From: Isoetes taiwanensis
Lineage: Eukaryota; Streptophyta; Lycopodiopsida; Isoetales; Isoetaceae
DNA: 64,000 nucleotides
Assembly: GCA_021234155.1 (NCBI GenBank)
Contig: JAJEKV010000017.1
Location: 4,808,792 to 4,872,791 of the forward strand
Reading direction: 5' to 3'
Below the pieces are notes generated by a model. It searched no databases. It saw nothing but the letters and a program-made list of their open reading frames with translations, and had not been told where the DNA came from. Both the position numbers and the translations under genes were made by a program. Shown piece by piece: positions 11,868-22,569 of this stretch (position 1 is its first letter; the number at the start of each line of letters is the position of its first letter).

Positions 11868-11939
11868 GTGGTTGTAGTTTAGTGGTTAGAATTCCACGTT
11901 GTGGCCGTGGAGACTTGGGCTCGACTCCCAGCAACCACA
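11868..11939 (+). tRNA. tRNA-His(GTG), locus A1, class 1
   Basis: 72 nt and intron-less, without encoded CCA. The acceptor gtggttg pairs with caaccac, leaving discriminator A. The anticodon stem ccacg/cgtgg closes the loop ttgtggc, with anticodon GTG. A-box-like tagtttagtgg and B-box-like ggctcgactcc are present. The T stem has one G-U pair (ttggg/cccag). It supplies histidine tRNA in the cytosol if transcribed by Pol III. No TTTT follows closely. Confidence 0.93.
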
Positions 11940-12515
11940 AATATCTTGTATTTATATTCTTTGTAATATGAGGCTTCTGCAATTCATCTCATACGCATCG
12001 TTCAACCTTACTCGTTGAGCATTTCCTTGTGGAGATTCTACTAGACGTTGTCTATAACATGTGTCCAGACATGAAGAATGTGGATCCAAAAAATGTAAAG
12101 CGTGTCGAGGAAGGCATGCTTATTTTGAAAAGTAGAATCCTAATAATGAAGTCCCACGACAAGGGAATCCATACCATCTCTACACTCCATCCTCTATCCA
12201 TTCTATTCCATGGCTAATGCTAAACTCCAGGAACCCTAAATAATTCGCAGTTGACACTCTATTTAGATCTATGGACACGATGACATCTACAACTATTTAC
12301 TCACTCCATTACTTACGCTCATTTACACGTTGATAAAAATCCACGACATCCACGGGCAATATGTTTGTAGTATGTAGAAGCTTTGTTTCGATTGAATTTT
12401 GTAGTTTCTGAGGAATCCAGAGACTATGTGTTTTCTTCGGTGACAAAATCATCATAAGATCCCTTTTTTCACACGATGGTAAATGTATTGAAGTTATATT
12501 GATGTGGATGTGGTT

Positions 12516-12587
12516 GTGGTTGTAGTTTAGTGGTTAGAATTCCACGTTGTGGCCGTGGAGACCTGGGCTCGACTCCCAGCAACCACA
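12516..12587 (+). tRNA. tRNA-His(GTG), locus A2, class 2
   Basis: Perfect match to the array consensus: all stems paired, T stem ctggg/cccag. It sits in the class-2 context, downstream 'aaaaaatcactatag' with no T-run for well over 100 bases. Confidence 0.93.
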
Positions 12588-12906
12588 AAAAATCACTATA
12601 GATTAATCTTAGAAGCCAATTCAATGGCTAATGCCCACCTGTCTTTACACTAAACCGTTAATAATTGGCACTCTGTGACATCTATGAACACAAATATATC
12701 TAAAACTCTATATTCAATGCATGACATCCACTCATTTTACATGTGATAAAAATGCCCATCATTGCGTTGCATATAAGCTTCTAGTAGATATTGGTTTTTC
12801 TCCTGATTGAAAGATTATATTTTGTAGAAATATAAAAACTTTGTGTTTACTTCAATTAGAAGATTAGAATACGTATGTTTTACTAAAGTTATTTCCTTAT
12901 GTTGTT

Positions 12907-12978
12907 GTGGTTGTAGTTTAGTGGTTAGAATTCCACGTTGTGGCTGTGGAGACTTGGGCTTGACTCCCAGCAACCACA
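12907..12978 (+). tRNA. tRNA-His(GTG), locus A3, class 1, altered B box
   Basis: Cloverleaf complete, with a G-U pair closing the anticodon stem (ccacg/tgtgg). The T loop reads cttgact instead of ctcgact, so the B box changes at its invariant TCGA core; promoter strength may be reduced. Confidence 0.85.
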
Positions 12979-13561
12979 AATATCTTGTATTTATATTCTT
13001 TGTAATATGAGGCTTCTGCAATTCATCTCATACGCATCGTTCAACCTTACTCGTTGAGCATTTCCTTGTGGAGATTCTACTAGACGTTGTCCATAACATG
13101 TGTCCAGACATGAAGAATGTGGATCCAAAAAATGTAAACTGTCAGAAGGCATGCTTATTTTGAAAAGTAGAATCCTAATAATGAAGTCCCACGACATGGG
13201 AATCCATACCATCTCTGCACTCCATCCTCTATCCATTCTATTCCGTGGCTAATGGTAAACTCCATAAACCCTAAATAATTCGCAGTTGACACTCTATTTC
13301 GTCTATGGACACGATGACATCTACAACTATTTATTCACTCCATTACTTCTGCTCATTTACACGTTGATAAAAATCCACGACATCCCTGGGCAATATGTTT
13401 GTAGTATGTAGAAGCTTTGTTTCCGATTGAAGGACTGTAGTTTACAGGAATCCAGAGACTATGTGTTTTCTTCGGTGACAAAATTATCATAAGATCCCTT
13501 TTTTACACGATGGTAAATGTATTGAAGTTATATTGATGTGGATGTGGATGTGGTTGTGGTT

Positions 13562-13633
13562 GTGGTTGTAGTTTAGTGGTTAGAATTCCACGTTGTGGCC
13601 GTGGAGACTTGGGCTCGACTCCCAGCAACCACA
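13562..13633 (+). tRNA. tRNA-His(GTG), locus A4, hybrid flanks
   Basis: Intact tRNA with class-2 upstream sequence ('gatgtggatgtggatgtgg') but class-1 downstream sequence ('aaatatcttgtattta'). The switch happens inside the 72-nt gene, marking a past crossover or conversion. Confidence 0.92.
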
Positions 13634-14213
13634 AATATCTTGTATTTATATTCTTTGTAATATGAGGCTTCTGCAATTCATCTCAAAGGCATCGTTCAAC
13701 CTTACTCATTGAGCATTTGCTTGTGGAGATTCTACTAGACGTTGTCCATAACATGTGTCCAGACATGAAGAATGTGGATCCAAAAAATGTAAACCATCAT
13801 AAGGCATGCTTATTTTGAAAAGTAGAATTCTAATAATGAAGTCCCACGACAAGGGAATCCATACCATCTCTGCACTCCATCCTCTATCCATTCTATTCCA
13901 TGGCTAATGCTAAACTCCAGAAACCCTAAATAATTCGCAGTTGACACTCTATTTCGTCTATGGACACGATGACATCTACAACTATTTATTCACCCCATTA
14001 TACGCTCATTTATCGTTGATAAAAAATCCGCGACCTCCAGGCGAGTATGTTTGTAGTAGGTAGAAGCTTTGTTTCCGATTGAAGGACTGTAGTTTACAGG
14101 AATCCAGAGACTATGTGTTTTCTTCGGTGACAAAATTATCATAAGATCCCTTTTTTACACGATGGTAAATGTATTGAAGTTATATTGATGTGGATGTGGA
14201 TGTGGTTGTAGTT

Positions 14214-14285
14214 GTGGTTGTAGTTTAGTGGTTAGAATTCCACGTTGTGGCCGTGGAGACCTGGGCTCGACTCCCAGCAACCACA
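14214..14285 (+). tRNA. tRNA-His(GTG), locus A5, class 2
   Basis: Consensus sequence with all stems paired. Counterpart of B4 at 26311 in copy B. The upstream gtgg repeat tract is extended ('tggatgtggttgtagttg'). Confidence 0.93.
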
Positions 14286-14604
14286 AAAAATCACTATAGA
14301 TTATTCTTACAAGCCAATTCAATGGCTAATGCCCACTTGTCTTTACACTAACCCGTTCACAATTGGGACTCTTTGGCATCTATGGACACGAGTATATCTA
14401 AAACTCTATAATCAATGCATGACATCTATTGATTTTACATGTGCTAAAAATGCCCATCTTTGTCGTGCATATAAGTTTCTAGTAGATATTGTTTTTCCTC
14501 CTGATTGAAAGATTATATTTTGTAGAAATCCAAAAACTTTGTGTTTGCATCAATTAGAAGATTAGAATACGTATGTTTTACTAAAGTTGTTTCCTTATGT
14601 TGTT

Positions 14605-14676
14605 GTGGTTGTAGTTTAGTGGTTAGAATTCCACGTTGTGGTCGTGGAGACCTGGGCTCGACTCCCAGCAACCACA
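14605..14676 (+). tRNA. tRNA-His(GTG), locus A6, class 1 with T4 terminator
   Basis: Intact. The anticodon loop is ttgtggt (C to T at its last base), anticodon unchanged. It is followed by 'aatattttg', so this copy has a TTTT terminator a few bases downstream, unlike most others. Confidence 0.92.
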
Positions 14677-15237
14677 AATATTTTGTATTTATATTCTTTG
14701 TAATATGAGGCATACGCATCATTCAACCTTACTCGTTGAGCATTTCCTTGTGGAGATTCTACTAGATGTTGTCCATAACATGTGTCCAGACATGAAGAAT
14801 GTGGATCCAAAAAATGTAAACTGTCAGAAGGCATGCTTATATTGAAAAGTAGAATCCTAATAATGAAGTCCCACGACAAGGGAAACCATACCATCTCTGC
14901 ACTCCATCCTCTATCCATTCTATTCCATGGCTAATGCTAAACTCTAGGAACCCTAAATAATTCGCAGTTGACACTCTATTTCGTCTATGGACACGATGAC
15001 ATCTACAACTATTTATTCACTCCATTACTTCTGCTCATTTACACGTTGATAAAAATCCACGACATCCCTGGGCAATATGTTTGTAGTATGTAGAAGCTTT
15101 ATTTCCGATTGAAGGACTGTAGTTTACAGGAATCCAGAGACTATGTGTTTTCTTCGGTGACAAAATTATCATAAGATCCCTTTTTTACACGATGGTAAAT
15201 GTATTGAAGTTATATTGATGTGGATGTGGTTGTGGTT

Positions 15238-15310
15238 GTGGTTGTAGTTTAGTGGTTAGAATTCCACGCCAGGGCGTGTGGAGACCTAGGCTCGACTCCC
15301 AGCAACCACA
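15238..15310 (+). pseudogene. tRNA-His pseudogene, locus A7, anticodon lost
   Basis: Ends and A/B boxes are kept, but the anticodon arm reads ccacg-ccagggc-gtgtgg, so no GTG anticodon remains, and the T stem has an A-C mismatch (ctagg). Its copy-B counterpart at 27351 keeps a normal anticodon, so this could be a base-calling error at a CAG/CTG-type site. Confidence 0.75.
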
Positions 15311-15615
15311 AAAAATCACTATAGATTATTCTTACAAGCCAATTCAATGGCTAATGCCCACCTGTCTTTACACTAAACCGTTCACAATTGGGACTCTTTG
15401 ACATCTATGGACACGAGTATATCTAAAACTCTATAATCAATGCATGACATCTACTGATTTTACATGTGCTAAAAATGCCCATCTTTGTCGTGCATATAAG
15501 TTTCTAGTAGATATTGTTTTTCCTCCTATTTTGTAGAAATCCAAAAACTTTGTGTTTACATCAATTAGAAGATTAGAATACGTATGTTTTACTAAAGTTG
15601 TTTCCTTATGTTGTT

Positions 15616-15687
15616 GTGGTTGTAGTTTAGTGGTTAGAATTCCACGTTGTGGTTGTGGAGACCTAGGCTCGACTCCCAGCAACCACA
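15616..15687 (+). tRNA. tRNA-His(GTG), locus A8, class 1, T-stem mismatch
   Basis: Anticodon GTG is intact, with stem ccacg/tgtgg containing one G-U. The T stem ctagg/cccag has one A-C mismatch, also present in B7 (28575), so it predates the duplication. 'aatattttg' downstream gives a TTTT terminator. Confidence 0.8.
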
Positions 15688-16254
15688 AATATTTTGTATT
15701 TATATTCTTTGTAATATGAGGCTTCTGCAATTCATCTCATACGCATACTCGTTGAGCATTTCCTTGTGGAGATTCTACTAGACGTTGTCCATAACATGTG
15801 TCCAGACATGAAGAATGTGGATCCAAAAAATGTAAACTGTCAGAAGGCATGCTTATTTTGAAAAGTAGAATCCTAATCATGAAGTCCCACGACAAGGGAA
15901 TCCATACCATCTCTGCACTCCATCCTCTATCCATTCTATTCCATGGCTAATGCTAAACTCCAGGAACCCTAAATAATTTGCAGTTGACACTCTATTTCGT
16001 CTATGGACACGATGACATCTACAACTATTTATTCACTCCATTACTTCTGCTCATTTACACGTTGATAAAAATCCACGACATCCCTGGGCAGTATGTTTGT
16101 AGTAGGTAGAAGCTATGTTTTCGATTGAAGGACTGTAGTTTACAGGAATCCAGAGACTATGTGTTTTCTTCGGTGACAAAATTATCATAAGGTCCCTTTT
16201 TTCACACGATGGTAAATGTATTGAAGTTATATTGATGTGGATGTGGTTGTGGTT

Positions 16255-16310
16255 GTGGTTGTAGTTTAGTGGTTAGAATTCCACGTTGTGGCCGTGGAGA
16301 CCTGGACCAC
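16255..16310 (+). pseudogene. tRNA-His pseudogene, locus A9, T arm deleted
   Basis: Normal through the anticodon arm and 'gagacctgg', then jumps directly to 'accacta'. About 15 nt holding the T loop and B box are gone. The same deletion occurs in copy B at 29207. Confidence 0.9.
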
Positions 16311-16626
16311 TAAAAATCACTATAGATTAATCTTACAAGCCAATTCAAAATGGCTAATGCCCACCTGTCTTTACACTAAACCATTCACAATTGGCACTCT
16401 ATGACATCTATGAACACGAATATATCTAAAACTCTATATTCAATGCATGACATCCACTCATTTTACATGTGATGCCCATCATTGTCGTGCATATAAGTTT
16501 CTAGTAGATATTGGTTTTTCTCCTGATTGAAAGATTATATTTTGTAGAAATCCAAAAACTTTGTGTTTACTTCAATTAGAAGATTAGAATACGTATGTCT
16601 TACTAAAGTTGTTTACTTATGTTGTT

Positions 16627-16698
16627 GTGGTTCTAGTTTAGTGGTTAGAATTCCATGTTGTGGCCGTGGAGACTTGCGCTCGACTCCCGGCAACCACA
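16627..16698 (+). pseudogene. Degenerate tRNA-His, locus A10, class 1
   Basis: 72 nt with anticodon GTG, but the acceptor/D junction is changed (ttctag), the anticodon stem is ccatg/cgtgg with a wobble, and the T stem ttgcg/cccgg has a C-C mismatch plus wobble pairs. Its counterpart at 29579 shares the T-stem changes. Probably poorly functional. Confidence 0.65.
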
Positions 16699-17275
16699 AA
16701 TATCTTGTATTTATATTCTTTGTATAATATGAGGCTTCTGCAATTCATCTCAAAGGCATCGTTCATCCTTACTCGTTGAGCATTTCCTTGTGGAGATTGT
16801 ACTAGACGTTGTCCATAACATGTGTCCAGACATGAAGAATGTGGATCCAAAAAATGTAAACCATCATAAAGCATGCTTATTTTGAAAAGTAGAATTCTAA
16901 TAATGAAGTCCCACGATAAGGGAATCCATACCATCTCTGCACTCCATCCTCTATCCATTCTATTCCATATGGCTAATGCTAAACTCCAAGAACCCTAAAT
17001 AATTCGCAGTTGACACTCTATTTCGTCTATGGACACGATGATATCTACAACTATTTATTCACTCCATTACTTCAGCTCATTTACATGTTGATAAAAATCC
17101 ATGACATCCCGGGCGTGATATGTTTGTAGTAGGTAGAAGCTTTGTTTCCGATTGAAGGACTGTAGTTTACAGGAATCCAGAGACTATGTGTTTTCTTCGG
17201 TGACAAAATTATCATAAGATCCCTTTTTTCACACGATGGTAAATGTATTGAAGTTATATTGATGTGGATGTGGTT

Positions 17276-17347
17276 GTGGTTGTAGTTTAGTGGTTAGAAT
17301 TCCACGTTGTGGCCGTGGAGACTTGGGCTCGACTCCCAGCAACCACA
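17276..17347 (+). tRNA. tRNA-His(GTG), locus A11, class 2
   Basis: All stems pair (T stem ttggg/cccag with one G-U). Class-2 context, no nearby T-run. Counterpart of B10 at 30181. Confidence 0.92.
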
Positions 17348-17639
17348 AAAAATCACTATAGATTCAAAATGGCTAATGCCCACCTGTCTTTACACTAAAC
17401 CATTCACAATTGGCACTCTATGACATCTATGAACACGAATATATCTAAAATAAACTCTATATTCAATGCATGACATCCACTCATTTTACATGTGATAAAA
17501 ATGCCCATCATTGTCGTGCATATATGTTTCTGCTCCTGATTGAAAGATTATATTTTGTAGAAATCCAAAAACTTTGTGTTTTCTTCAATTAGAAGATTAG
17601 AATACATATGTTTTACTAAAGTTGTTTCCTTATGTTGTT

Positions 17640-17711
17640 GTGGTTGTGGTTTAGTGGTTAGAATTCCACGTTGTGGCCATGGAGACCTGGGCTCGACTCC
17701 CAGCAACCACA
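17640..17711 (+). tRNA. tRNA-His(GTG), locus A12, class 1, anticodon-stem mismatch
   Basis: Base 9 changes tag to tgg next to the A box, and the anticodon stem ccacg/catgg has a C-A mismatch. Anticodon and T arm are normal. Last gene of copy A. Confidence 0.75.
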
Positions 17712-18199
17712 AATATCTTGTATTTATATTCTTTGTAATATGAGGATGCTGCAATTCATCTCAAAGGCATCGTTCAACCTTACTCGTTGAGCATTTCCTT
17801 GTGGAGATTCTACTAGACGTTGTCCATAACATGTGTCCAGACATGAAGAATGTGGATCCAAAAAATGTTAACCGTCATAAGGCATGCTTATTTTGAAAAG
17901 TAGAATCCTAATAATGAAGTCCCACGACAAAGGAATCCATACCATCTCTGCACTCCATGCTCTATCCATTCTATTCCATGGCTAATGCTAAACTCCAGGA
18001 ACCCTATATAATTCGCAGTTGACACTCTATTTCGTCTATGGACACGATGACATCTACAACTATTTATTCGCTCCATTACTTCTGCTCATTTACACGTTGA
18101 TAAAAATCCCCGACATCCCTGGGTAGTATGTTTGTAGTAGGTAGAAGCTTTGTTTCCGATTGAAGGACTGTGGTTTACAGGAATCCAGAGACTATGTGT

Positions 18200-18651
18200 T
18201 CAATAAGGCGCCCTCTCTCTTTTATACGAAGCCATGGAGAATCCTGGAGGATTCTGGAACTTGTTTTGGAAGCTTCTAGCATCTTCTGCACCGTACAAAG
18301 AAACTTCTAGAACAAACTACTTCCTTCTAAAAATTTTAAGAGCTTACACGTGCATAAGTCTAACCAATAATATTTAAACAATTAGCTATCATTAACCATT
18401 CCATATTACAATTATATATTAGAGATAACCAAACTGATGTAGATCATAGCTTGAACTTCTTGTACACTTCTATTATTGATGCTAATAATAGTGGAAATCA
18501 GAAGAGAATGGAAGAAAGACCCTATAAAGCCATGCACCTCTTCTTAGAAGTAAAATTAGTCTACCTGATAGAATTCTGCAGTACATCCTCACAATAATGC
18601 TCAGAATTTCTGCGGAGCCAAATCAAAATAGTTTAAACAAAATTCAGCAAT
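18200..18651. other. Spacer between duplication copies, no gene seen
   Basis: Unrelated to the arrays. It contains a short local duplication ('tacatcctca.aataatgct' at about 18582 and 18651) at the edge of copy B, and clustered GAA/TTC motifs. No open frame of note. Confidence 0.5.
18300..18312. promoter_or_regulatory. Heat-shock-element-like motif
   Basis: GAAacTTCtaGAA matches three perfect alternating nGAAn/nTTCn pentamers, the binding pattern of heat-shock factors. Further GAA/TTC pieces lie just upstream (18240-18290). No gene follows, so it may be a remnant of a promoter or of a transposon LTR, or chance. Confidence 0.3.
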
Positions 18652-20642
18652 ACATCCTCAAAATAATGCTGAGTCTTGGTGTGGGCAAGCCAGAATAATT
18701 TAGAGCCTTACATTTGTGATACATGCCCAACATGTTTTTTTTTTTAATTTCACTGAATCACTTGCTTTATAATGACCACCTTTGCCGGGGCGGTTTGGCG
18801 GATATGGATGCACACGTTTGGGAAGCTGGATTCTCATGTCAACATGCCTTTAAACTTTAAACCCTTCGTCCTTGTAGTCATAAAATAACCAATGAAAAAA
18901 GAAAATAAAATGCTCTGAAACTTTCTCTGGATCGCCAAATGATTAGATTCTCACTTAATTAGAAAGGTCCTTTAGCATGAAAAATGGCATTTAAAAGCTG
19001 GAGTGTAGAACATGGTCAGCAAGAATATTCTATATTCATCTGCTTCTTGAAGCGCCCATGAGTCGGACCGCATTAAAGCAGGCGAAAAAATGACATGTTG
19101 CAGCAAAGAACATGCCGAACGATTCGACCCAAGAAGGGACTCTCATTCTGTTTTGTTCAATCAAGGAAATAGGTAAGGATCGTGATCGGGTTGTTTGTCT
19201 TCGTGATAAAAGAAACAAAATTTTGTTGCACCACGTTTAACTGATTGCCCGGATGCCTTGTACAATCACATGATGACATGCATGTTACATCCATATAAAA
19301 TTTGATAGAGATACAAAGGACTTTTTATAAAGGCGAGCAACTAACTTTGTATCGTAGCAACATTAGCAATTTTAATGTCATGTTATGTCCGGCATGACGT
19401 TAAAAAAATGGCGTAGTGTAGCCAAAAAACATTTACAAACCTTGTTGATGTCCTTGCAAGCATGGCCTTGTGTAAGTCAATATAAAAGAAAGATTAATTT
19501 TCACCAATCCATGTCTTAGAATCCATTTTGACTCACCGCCTAACATTTATAGAATGCAATTTTCCATCAATAGCACATTGTTTTCTCCAATCTACACCAC
19601 ATGAGAAGGCCCGAAACAAAGCCACTAAAACTATGCTTTTTGGCGTTAGGACTAAGATTGCCAAGCTTTGCAACTAAGAGTAACCAAAGTGTCATGCTCC
19701 CTCTTTTTGTAAGAAGAATCATGAGTAAGGCGAGCGGCCTTGGCTTACCTCGACCTCGACTGTTAATATTAGTAGGGATGGAAATTAAAAGAGATGAAGG
19801 TAAAATATCATGCGGGGCATTCACCTTAAGATTCTCGAGATTGAGCCGTTTACTTAAATGGCCCTGCACCTTTTATCTGAAATTGATTTCTGATTCTTGC
19901 AAATGGTTAACTTGCATAAAACAACAGATGCAACTAAGGCATTATTTTAAATGCAATTACGGCGATTTCAAATGCACAAAAAACATCACGACTCCAACTA
20001 ATGGAATCACGTGCTATCTTTCGGATTCGGGAAGCTGGAACCATCGAAAGCGATCCATTATGCGGATCCTCTAACCTTGCCAAATCCAAAAATTTTTTTG
20101 TTACGCTTGATGATCTCTCGCCTAACTGAAGCGGGTTGCTTGCATGAGGAACTAAAATAGGTCTCACCATAAAATACTACTAAACCCTAACTGCGCCATT
20201 TGTTCTTATGATTATCGGCATTGCTCTTCTTATGATTCCTTGCTAAACCCCCACGATCCTCCGAGCTACCATAATGGGCTGGCCAAAAAACCAAACCAAA
20301 TAAAAGCGGCGGGGAAAATCCCAAAACGCCCATAGTCCGGAGCAAGATCCGATTTGCTTGCGGTTGAGGGCCCAAAGCCCGGGCCGATTCTTTGAGCCAT
20401 GAGAGCCGGCTTAGGGATTAAATGCGGGAGGTGTGAATACAGGAGTAGCCTCGGCCCCTTCGCTGCCATGGATCTTGCTGCAATCGTCGCCGCCTCAGGC
20501 CGCCGCCCTCGCTAACCCTAGCAAAAAAAAAACCAAGTTATCTTAAGAATATGACGTGGCATCATCTCCTCCATTGGCTTGATCAAATCTGGAGCGTCCA
20601 AATTAGGGCTGGGTCCAACACTTACACTATAACATTATAATA
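18652..20642 (-). mobile_element. Helitron-like element H1, copy B, split at its 5' terminus
   Basis: Same body as 9650-11678 but ends at 20642 with 'cattataata', missing the last 'taaga'. Those five bases reappear after the two inserted elements, at 24442-24451. So H2 entered between A and T inside the terminal TCTTA|TATTATAATG of H1, the A|T target preference of Helitrons. Confidence 0.65.
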
Positions 20643-22569
20643 CTAGTAATGGTACCCAGCCTTGCTGGGCATAAATTAGGAACCTTTAATTTCTTTCTTT
20701 TTTTATTCTCCCTTTTTTTTCTAACCCCCTTCTCCCTCCCTTTGCCTTCCCTTTCCCCTTCCCCTTTTTTTCTTTCTCTTTTTTCTTATCGACTTTTCCC
20801 TTCCTTTTTATCTTTCCCCGCTCTTCCCATTTTTCCACTACTCTCTTTCCCTTTCCTTTTCCCCTTCCTCTTCCTTTTTCTTTTCCTTTTCTCTTTCCCG
20901 TTTCTCGTGCAATTTTTTCGTTCTCTTTTGCTTACCTTTTCATGTGCCCTTTTCTTCCTTTCCCCATCCTCTTCCTCCTGATCACGTGCCCTTTTCCCCA
21001 TCTCTTTTCCCATTTCTCTCTCCTCTTTTCCTCATGCTCTTTTTGCTTTCCCTTCTCCTTTTTCCGCTTCCCTTTTCCTTTCAACTTTCCATTCCCTTTT
21101 CATACTTTCCCCACCCTTTTGCTTTGCGATGTTCCCTTTTTCCCTTTCCTTTCTCTTTCCCCTTCCTTTACATTTTCCCTTTCCCGTTCCCTTTTGCTTT
21201 TTCATATGCCTCTTTCCATTCCCTTTTCTCAACCTTTTTTATGTACCCTTTTTCCTTCTTTCCCCATCCTCTTCCCCTTTTTCCCCTTTCCACTTTCTCC
21301 TTTCTTGTTTCTTTTTTCTTTTCCCTTTCCCATACTCTTTTTCCCTTTCTTTTTTCTATTTCCTCACCCTTTCCCTCTTCCCTTTTTTCTCGTGCCCTTT
21401 TCTCCTTCCTCTTTTCCTCTTTTCCTATTCCTTGCTCCCTACCCTTTGTCTATTCTACTTTCCCCCCACCTTTTTCCTCATTTTTCCATTCTTTCCCTCT
21501 TCCTTTTTCTCGATGCTCTTTTTGCTTTCCTTTTTCTCTTTCTTCACCCTTTCTCTTTTCCCTTTTCCCTTTCCCTTTCCTTTTCTCTTTTCCTTTTTAC
21601 TTTTCTTTTTCCCATAGACTTTGCAACCTTTTCTTATTTTCCCTTACCTTTTTCTCCTTTTCTCACCTTTACTTCTTACCCTTCTCGCGGTGCTCTTTTT
21701 CCGTTCCCTTTCCCCCTCGCCTATTCTATTCCTTTTTCTATTTTCTTTTATCTTTCCATTTTTCTTTTCTCCTTCTCTTTCCTTTTTCCTCTTACCTTTC
21801 TTTTATTCATTTTCCCTTTTCTCTTTCCCTTTTCCCTTTTCCCTTTTCCCTTTTCCCTTTCATCGTTTTTCCTTTTCCCTTCCCCTCTTCCTTTTCCCTT
21901 TTCCCTTTCATCGTTTTTCCTTTTCCCTTCCCCTTTTCCTTTTTCCTTTTCCCTTTTCCCTTTTCCCTTTCATCGTTTTTCCTTTTCCCTTCCCCTTTTC
22001 CTTTTCCCTTTTCCTTTTCCTTTCATCATTTTTCTTTTTCCTTCCCCTTTTAGTTTCACTTTTCCCTTTTCCCTTTCATCGTTTTCCTTTTCCGTCCCTT
22101 TTCCTTTTCCCTTTTCCCTTTTTCCTTTTCCCTTTTCCATTTTCCCTTTTCTGTTTTCCCTCTTCCCTTTCATCTTTTTTCCTTTTCCCTTCCCCTTTTC
22201 CTTTTCCTTTTTCCCTTTCATCGTTTTCCCTTTTCCCTTTTCCCTTTCATCGTTTTTTCCTTTCCCTTCCCCTTTTAGTTTCCCTTTTCCCTTTCATCGT
22301 TTTTCCTTTTCCCTTCCCCTTCCTTCCCTTCCTTCCCTTCCCCTTTTCCCCTTCCCCTTTCCCTTTTCCTTTCCCTTTCCTTTCCCTTTCCCTTTTCCCT
22401 TTCCCTTTTCCTTTTCCTTTTCCTTTTTCCTTTTCCCTTTCATATTGAAGCCATAGTCAAGATGAAATTTTTAGTTGAAGACACACACACATCATCTCGC
22501 CATTGGTCAATCAAATCCTCGACCGTCAGATTTGGGGTCACGTCCATTACCTAACATTATAATATAAGA
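20643..22569 (-). mobile_element. Helitron-like element H2 with polypyrimidine body
   Basis: Minus-strand 3' end: a perfect GCTGGG/CCCAGC-type hairpin with a 3-nt loop (20655-20669) followed by CTAG (20646-20643) and T, the Helitron hairpin-CTRR|T pattern. Minus-strand 5' end: TCTTATATTATAATG at 22569-22555. The inner 5' flank (about 22445-22555) is ordinary sequence. No RepHel helicase is encoded, so it would be non-autonomous. Confidence 0.7.
20692..22443. repeat. 1.75-kb C/T-only tract (purine-rich on the minus strand)
   Basis: Almost every base is C or T, dominated by ccctttt and cctttt words. From about 21850 a higher-order unit of about 50-65 bp recurs, containing 'ccctttcatcgtttttcc' (near 21865, 21905, 21969, 22072, 22216, 22245 and 22285). 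Its long open frames (up to 504 residues of Phe/Pro/Leu/Ser) are composition artefacts. Confidence 0.95.

Larger units (their letters stand above)
9650..18199 (+). repeat. Segmental duplication, copy A (H1 element plus tRNA-His array)
   Basis: From 'acatcctcaaaataatgctg' at 9650 the sequence matches 18652 onward almost base for base through H1, then continues into a tRNA-His array that matches the array after 24452. Copy A ends abruptly at 18199 within the phrase 'gagactatgtgtt'; its last unit matches about 32990-33390 of copy B, including shared private differences such as 'ccctatataattcgc'. Copy A carries 12 tRNA loci and lacks the inserts found in copy B. Confidence 0.85.
11679..18199 (+). 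repeat. Tandem tRNA-His array, copy A (12 loci)
   Basis: A dimeric unit of about 1.03 kb repeats. A class-2 gene (upstream 'gatgtggatgtggttg', downstream 'aaaaaatcactatag') is followed 360-390 bp later by a class-1 gene (upstream 'ccttatgttgtt', downstream 'aaatatcttgtattta'), then 630-655 bp to the next class-2 gene. Spacers are well conserved, including 'cagacatgaagaatgtgg' and 'tatgtgttttcttcggtga'. All 12 loci point the same way. Confidence 0.9.
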
